Shown one piece after another: positions 60,533-64,000 of a stretch of 64,000 nucleotides of DNA. The notes beneath the pieces were generated by a model. That model was not told the DNA's origin, searched no databases, and saw only the letters and a program-made list of their open reading frames with translations. Position numbers and translations under genes: made by a program. Numbering within the stretch: the first letter of the stretch is position 1; each line of letters opens with the position of its first letter. Origin of the DNA: Hylemonella sp. (GTDB lineage: Bacteria; Pseudomonadota; Gammaproteobacteria; Burkholderiales; Burkholderiaceae_C); contig NZ_JAPZSV010000003.1 of the NCBI RefSeq assembly GCF_027532185.1, positions 372,001 through 436,000 of the forward strand, written 5' to 3'.

Positions 60533-62572
60533 TTACAGTCCGAGCGCGGCGCGCAGGGTGGGCCAGGTCACGAAATAGGACATGAGCACCAGAATGCCGA
60601 TGATCATGGCCAGGGCGTAGTGGTAGAGGTAGCCCGACTGGAACCAGCGCACGATGCCGGCCACCCAGCCCACGACCTTCCAGGAACCGTTGACCAGGGT
60701 GCCGTCGATCACGGCCTGGTCGCCGCCCTTCCACAGGCCCACGCCCAGCAGACGGGCGCCGCGTGCCAGGATGTTTTCGTTGATCCAGTCCATGTAGTAC
60801 TTGTTTTCCAGCAGGGTGTAGACCGGCTGGGCCATGCGCTTGATCGCCGCCGGCAGGGCCGGGTTGACCATGTACATGTAGTACGCCGTCACCACGCCGG
60901 CCAGCGCCAGCCAGAAGGGCGGCGTGCTGAAGGCATGGCCCGCCATGGCCAGGGGGCCGTGGATGAGCTCGGCCAGCTTGGCCATGGCCGGGTGGGCCGC
61001 GGTGTTGACGGTGATGGCGTCCTTGAGGAAGTCCCCGAACAGCATGGGCGTCAGCGTGAGGTAGCCGATCACCACCGAGGGGATGGCCAGCAGCACCAGC
61101 GGCACTGTCACCACCCAGGGCGATTCGTGCGGCTCGTGGTGATCGTCATGGCCGTGGCCATGGTCGTCATGGTGTGCGTCGGGGTTCTGGTCATAGCGCT
61201 CCTTGCCGTGGAAGACCAGGAAGTACATGCGGAAGGAATAGAAGGCGGTCACGAAGACGCCGGCCAGCACCGCGTAGTAGGTCAGGCCGGCCGCAGGCAA
61301 GTTGCTGAAGTGCACGGCCTCGATGATGCTGTCCTTGGAGTAGAAACCGGCGAACAGCGGCGTGCCGATCAGGGCCAGAGAACCGAGCAGCGAGGTGATC
61401 CAGGTGATCGGCATGTACTTGCGCACGCCCCCCATCCAGCGGATGTCCTGGTTGTGGTGCATGCCTATGATGACCGAGCCGGCCGCGAGGAACAGCAGGG
61501 CCTTGAAGAAGGCGTGCGTCATCAGGTGGAACACGGCCACCGAATAGGCCGAGGCGCCGAGCGCCACCGTCATGTAGCCGAGCTGCGAGAGCGTGGAGTA
61601 GGCCACGACGCGCTTAATGTCGTTCTGGATGATGCCCAGGAAACCCATGAAGAGGGCCGTGATGGCGCCGATGACCATGACGAAGTTCAGCGCCACGTCG
61701 GACAGCTCGTACAGCGGCGACATGCGCGCCACCATGAAGATGCCGGCCGTCACCATGGTGGCGGCGTGGATCAGCGCGGAGATCGGCGTGGGGCCTTCCA
61801 TGGAATCGGGCAGCCAGACGTGCAGCGGGAACTGCGCGCTCTTACCCATGGCGCCGATGAAAAGGCAGATGCAGATCACGGTGATCAGCAGCCAATCGGT
61901 GCCGGGGAAGATCAGGGCGCCAAGCTCGCCGCTCTTGGCGAAGATCTCGCTGTAGTTCAGCGTGCCGGTGTAGGCCGCGATCAGGCCGATGCCCAGGATG
62001 AAGCCGAAGTCACCCACGCGGTTGACCAGGAAAGCCTTCATGTTGGCAAAGATGGCCGTGGGCTTGTTGAACCAGAAGCCGATCAGCAGGTAGGACACCA
62101 GACCCACCGCCTCCCAGCCGAAGAAGAGCTGGAGCAGGTTGTTGCTCATGACCAGCATGAGCATGGAGAAGGTGAAGAGCGAGATGTAGGCGAAGAAACG
62201 GTTGTAGCCCTCGTCCTCTTCCATGTAGCCGATGGTGTAGATGTGCACCATCAGGGACACGAAGGTCACCACGCACATCATCATGGCCGTCAGGCCGTCG
62301 ACCAGGAAGCCGACTTCCATCTTCAGGCCGCCGACCACCATCCATTCATAGATGGTGGCATTGAAGCGCGCGCCGTCCATGGCCACGCTCTTGAGCGTCA
62401 TGGCCGACAGAATGAAGGCGATCAGCACGCCCAGGATGGTGAAGGTGTGCGAGAGGCGGCGGCCGATCCAGTTGCCGCCCATCTTGGTGCCGAAGATGCC
62501 GGCCAGGATGGCCCCGGCCAGCGGCGCCAGCGGGATGGCCAGCAGGGTGGATGCGTTCAGGGTTGCGCTCAT
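60533..62572 (-). CDS. nuoL: NADH-quinone oxidoreductase subunit L
   Basis: A 679-residue antiporter-like subunit with the long lateral helix in its C-terminal part. Seen: [42 protein letters not shown]-like sequence and [13 protein letters not shown]. Unusual is a histidine-rich loop (about residues 460-480, [18 protein letters not shown]) between two helices. The gene follows nuoK by 6 bp. Confidence 0.95.
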   Translation of the reverse strand: [679 protein letters not shown]

Positions 62573-62578
62573 CTTGTT

Positions 62579-62887
62579 TTAACCCTTGAGCTCGTTGAGT
62601 TCGTCCACGTTGATGCTGGACTTGTTGCGGAACAGCAGCACCAGGATGGCCAGGCCGATGGCAGACTCGGCCGCGGCCACGGTGAGGATGAAGAACACGA
62701 AGACCTGGCCGTGCATATCACCCAGGTAGTGGGAGAAGGCCACGAAGTTCAGGTTCACCGCCAGCAGCATGAGCTCGATGGCCATGAGCAGGACGATGAG
62801 GTTCTTACGGTTCAGGAAGATGCCGACGACCGCGATGGCAAACAGCGCGGCGCCCAGCGTGAGGTAGTGACCGAGCGTGAGCGTCAT
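62579..62887 (-). CDS. nuoK: NADH-quinone oxidoreductase subunit K
   Basis: A 102-residue subunit with three helices. The conserved glutamates are in [19 protein letters not shown] and [13 protein letters not shown]; both belong to the proton path. Its start overlaps the nuoJ stop by 4 bp. Confidence 0.95.
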   Translation of the reverse strand: MTLTLGHYLTLGAALFAIAVVGIFLNRKNLIVLLMAIELMLLAVNLNFVAFSHYLGDMHGQVFVFFILTVAAAESAIGLAILVLLFRNKSSINVDELNELKG

Positions 62888-63525
62888 TCTTTCTTCTCCT
62901 CGGGGGCCGCAGCGGGTGCGGCCTGGGTGGGCGCCACCTTGACGATCTGCAGACGGTCGGCGGCGCGCACGCGGACCTGGATGGCCGGGTCGATGGCCTT
63001 GCTGTCCTTGCGCTCGCGCAGGGTCAGCGCGATGGCGGCGATCATGGCCACCAGCAGGATGGCCGCAGCCACCTGGATGGGGTACACATACTCGGTGTAG
63101 AGCAGGATGCCCAGGGCCTTGGCGTTGTCCACCTCGACGGCCTGGCCGATGGCCTGTGCGACAGCGGGCTCCTCGGTGACGCGGAAGCCCGTGAGCAGCA
63201 CGGCGGCCATCTCGAAAACCACGACGGCGCCCAGGGTGGCGGCCAGAGGCAGATGCTTCCAGAAGCCCTGGCGCATCTGGTCAATCTTGATGTCCAGCAT
63301 CATGACGACGAAGAGGAACAGCACCATCACCGCGCCCAGGTAGACCAGCACCAGGGCGACGGCCAGGAACTCGGCTTCGAGCAGCAGCCAGATGGCCGAG
63401 GCCTGCGAAAAGGAGAGCATGAGGTAGAGCACGGCGTGCACGGGGTTGCGCGCCGTGATGACCCGGAAGGCCGCGAACAGCAGCACCGCCGAGAACAGGA
63501 AGAAGAAACCGGTTTTGACGTCCAT
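62884..63525 (-). CDS. nuoJ: NADH-quinone oxidoreductase subunit J
   Basis: A 213-residue membrane subunit. Conserved part: [20 protein letters not shown] and the third helix [20 protein letters not shown]. The C-terminal cytosolic tail is Ala/Pro-rich and ends EEKKE. It overlaps nuoK by 4 bp. Confidence 0.94.
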   Translation of the reverse strand: MDVKTGFFFLFSAVLLFAAFRVITARNPVHAVLYLMLSFSQASAIWLLLEAEFLAVALVLVYLGAVMVLFLFVVMMLDIKIDQMRQGFWKHLPLAATLGAVVVFEMAAVLLTGFRVTEEPAVAQAIGQAVEVDNAKALGILLYTEYVYPIQVAAAILLVAMIAAIALTLRERKDSKAIDPAIQVRVRAADRLQIVKVAPTQAAPAAAPEEKKE

Positions 63526-63552
63526 GGTCTTGTTTCGCTTGTTCGTGGCGCC

Positions 63553-64000
63553 TCAGCGGTACTTCGCGTCGGCCGCCTTGGCCGCAGCGATCTCGGGCTC
63601 GTAGCGGTCGCCCACGGCCAGCAGCATGTCCTTGGTGAAGTACAGGTCGCCGCGTTTTTCGCCGTGGTATTCGAGGATATGGGTCTCGACGATGGAGTCC
63701 ACCGGGCAGCTCTCTTCGCAGAAACCGCAGAAGATGCACTTGGTCAGGTCGATGTCGTAACGCGTGGTGCGGCGGCTGCCGTCACTGCGCACCTCGGACT
63801 CGATGGTGATGGCCATGGCCGGGCAGACGGCCTCGCAGAGCTTGCAGGCGATGCAGCGCTCTTCGCCGTTCTCGTAGCGGCGCAGGGCATGCAGGCCACG
63901 GAAGCGCGGCGACAGCGGGGTCTTCTCTTCCGGGTACTGCAGCGTGACCTTGCGGGCGAAGGTGTAGCGGCCTGTCAGGGCCATGCCCTTGACGAGCTCC
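63553..64000 (-). CDS. nuoI: NADH-quinone oxidoreductase subunit I, 3' part
   Basis: A ferredoxin-like subunit with two 4Fe-4S clusters (N6a, N6b). The cysteines are in [17 protein letters not shown] and [17 protein letters not shown]. The frame remains open through [14 protein letters not shown] to the window edge, so the N-terminus (roughly 15-20 residues) lies outside. Confidence 0.94.
   Translation of the reverse strand, partial: ELVKGMALTGRYTFARKVTLQYPEEKTPLSPRFRGLHALRRYENGEERCIACKLCEAVCPAMAITIESEVRSDGSRRTTRYDIDLTKCIFCGFCEESCPVDSIVETHILEYHGEKRGDLYFTKDMLLAVGDRYEPEIAAAKAADAKYR

Noticed and set aside
58915-60585. A 556-codon open frame on the plus strand
   Set aside because: Antisense to nuoM, same reasons as above.
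60383-63100. A 905-codon open frame on the plus strand
   Set aside because: Antisense to nuoL, nuoK and nuoJ; its product is His/Gln/Asp-rich without domains. A by-product of high GC codon bias.

Overview
The window is high-GC, densely packed chromosomal DNA from a betaproteobacterium, most likely a member of the Comamonadaceae (Burkholderiales). This is an inference from gene content and order: parE / lytic transglycosylase / parC, dapA-bamC, coaBC-dut, pyrG-DUF1330-eno-ftsB, a nuo operon trailed by DUF2818, NUDIX and DUF1178 genes, two Bug/TctC-type periplasmic receptors, and interspersed GC-rich repeats of the kind seen in that family. I see no prophage, transposase, CRISPR array, rRNA or tRNA. 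About 67 protein genes are supported, most of them housekeeping.

Layout. Positions 1-2105: end of argD, argF (arginine synthesis) and a small Cys-cluster protein. 2109-8409 (minus): a flavin monooxygenase, then parE, a lytic transglycosylase and parC. 8513-13417 (plus): an MFS transporter coupled to a 42-residue membrane peptide, an SDR, a methyltransferase, dapA and bamC, closed by a bidirectional terminator. 13488-15515 (minus): an Ala/Pro lipoprotein, a hypothetical, and the ribosomal oxygenase roxA. 15661-18000: an SlyD-like FKBP gene flanked by two inverted repeat copies, dut and coaBC. 18111-22157 (plus): pyrG, DUF1330, eno, ftsB and a small P-loop protein whose end overlaps hslO. 22111-25040 (minus): hslO, a gamma carbonic anhydrase and a DUF455 ferritin-like gene; between the last two lies a 620-bp gene-free stretch built as one large imperfect inverted repeat.

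25090-35626: an EAL-HDOD signalling protein, GST, xerD, a Bug receptor, a chalcone-isomerase-like protein, an AEC transporter, an outer-membrane-protein gene broken by an in-frame TAG, a P-loop protein with an altered Walker A motif, divergent queG/tsaE, amiC, a SirB2-like protein and a hypothetical. 35801-40095: dedA, then an apparent L(+)-tartrate module: ttdA-ttdB with a Bug receptor, divergent from a LysR regulator that has a palindromic operator candidate at its start. 40092-49047: DUF808, PAP2, mutL, HIT, a lipoprotein hydrolase, a Bcr/CflA exporter, miaA and an MltC-like transglycosylase. 49052-56607: Hsp20 with a good sigma-32-like promoter, an ene-reductase, an AraC-MGMT fusion, an EamA transporter, cheV, an MsbA-like ABC exporter, a DUF2846 lipoprotein and DUF1178. 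56633-64000 (minus): NUDIX, DUF2818 and nuoN-M-L-K-J-I (respiratory complex I), with nuoI cut by the window edge.

I did not find a convincing wholly new system. The items most worth a second look are the nonsense-interrupted OMP gene, the P-loop protein with Gly-to-Asp in Walker A beside it, the 500-bp concentric inverted repeat with a 32-bp perfect palindrome at its centre, the compact tartrate locus with its operator, the sigma-32 promoter embedded in a hairpin, and the small P-loop/Cys protein overlapping hslO.
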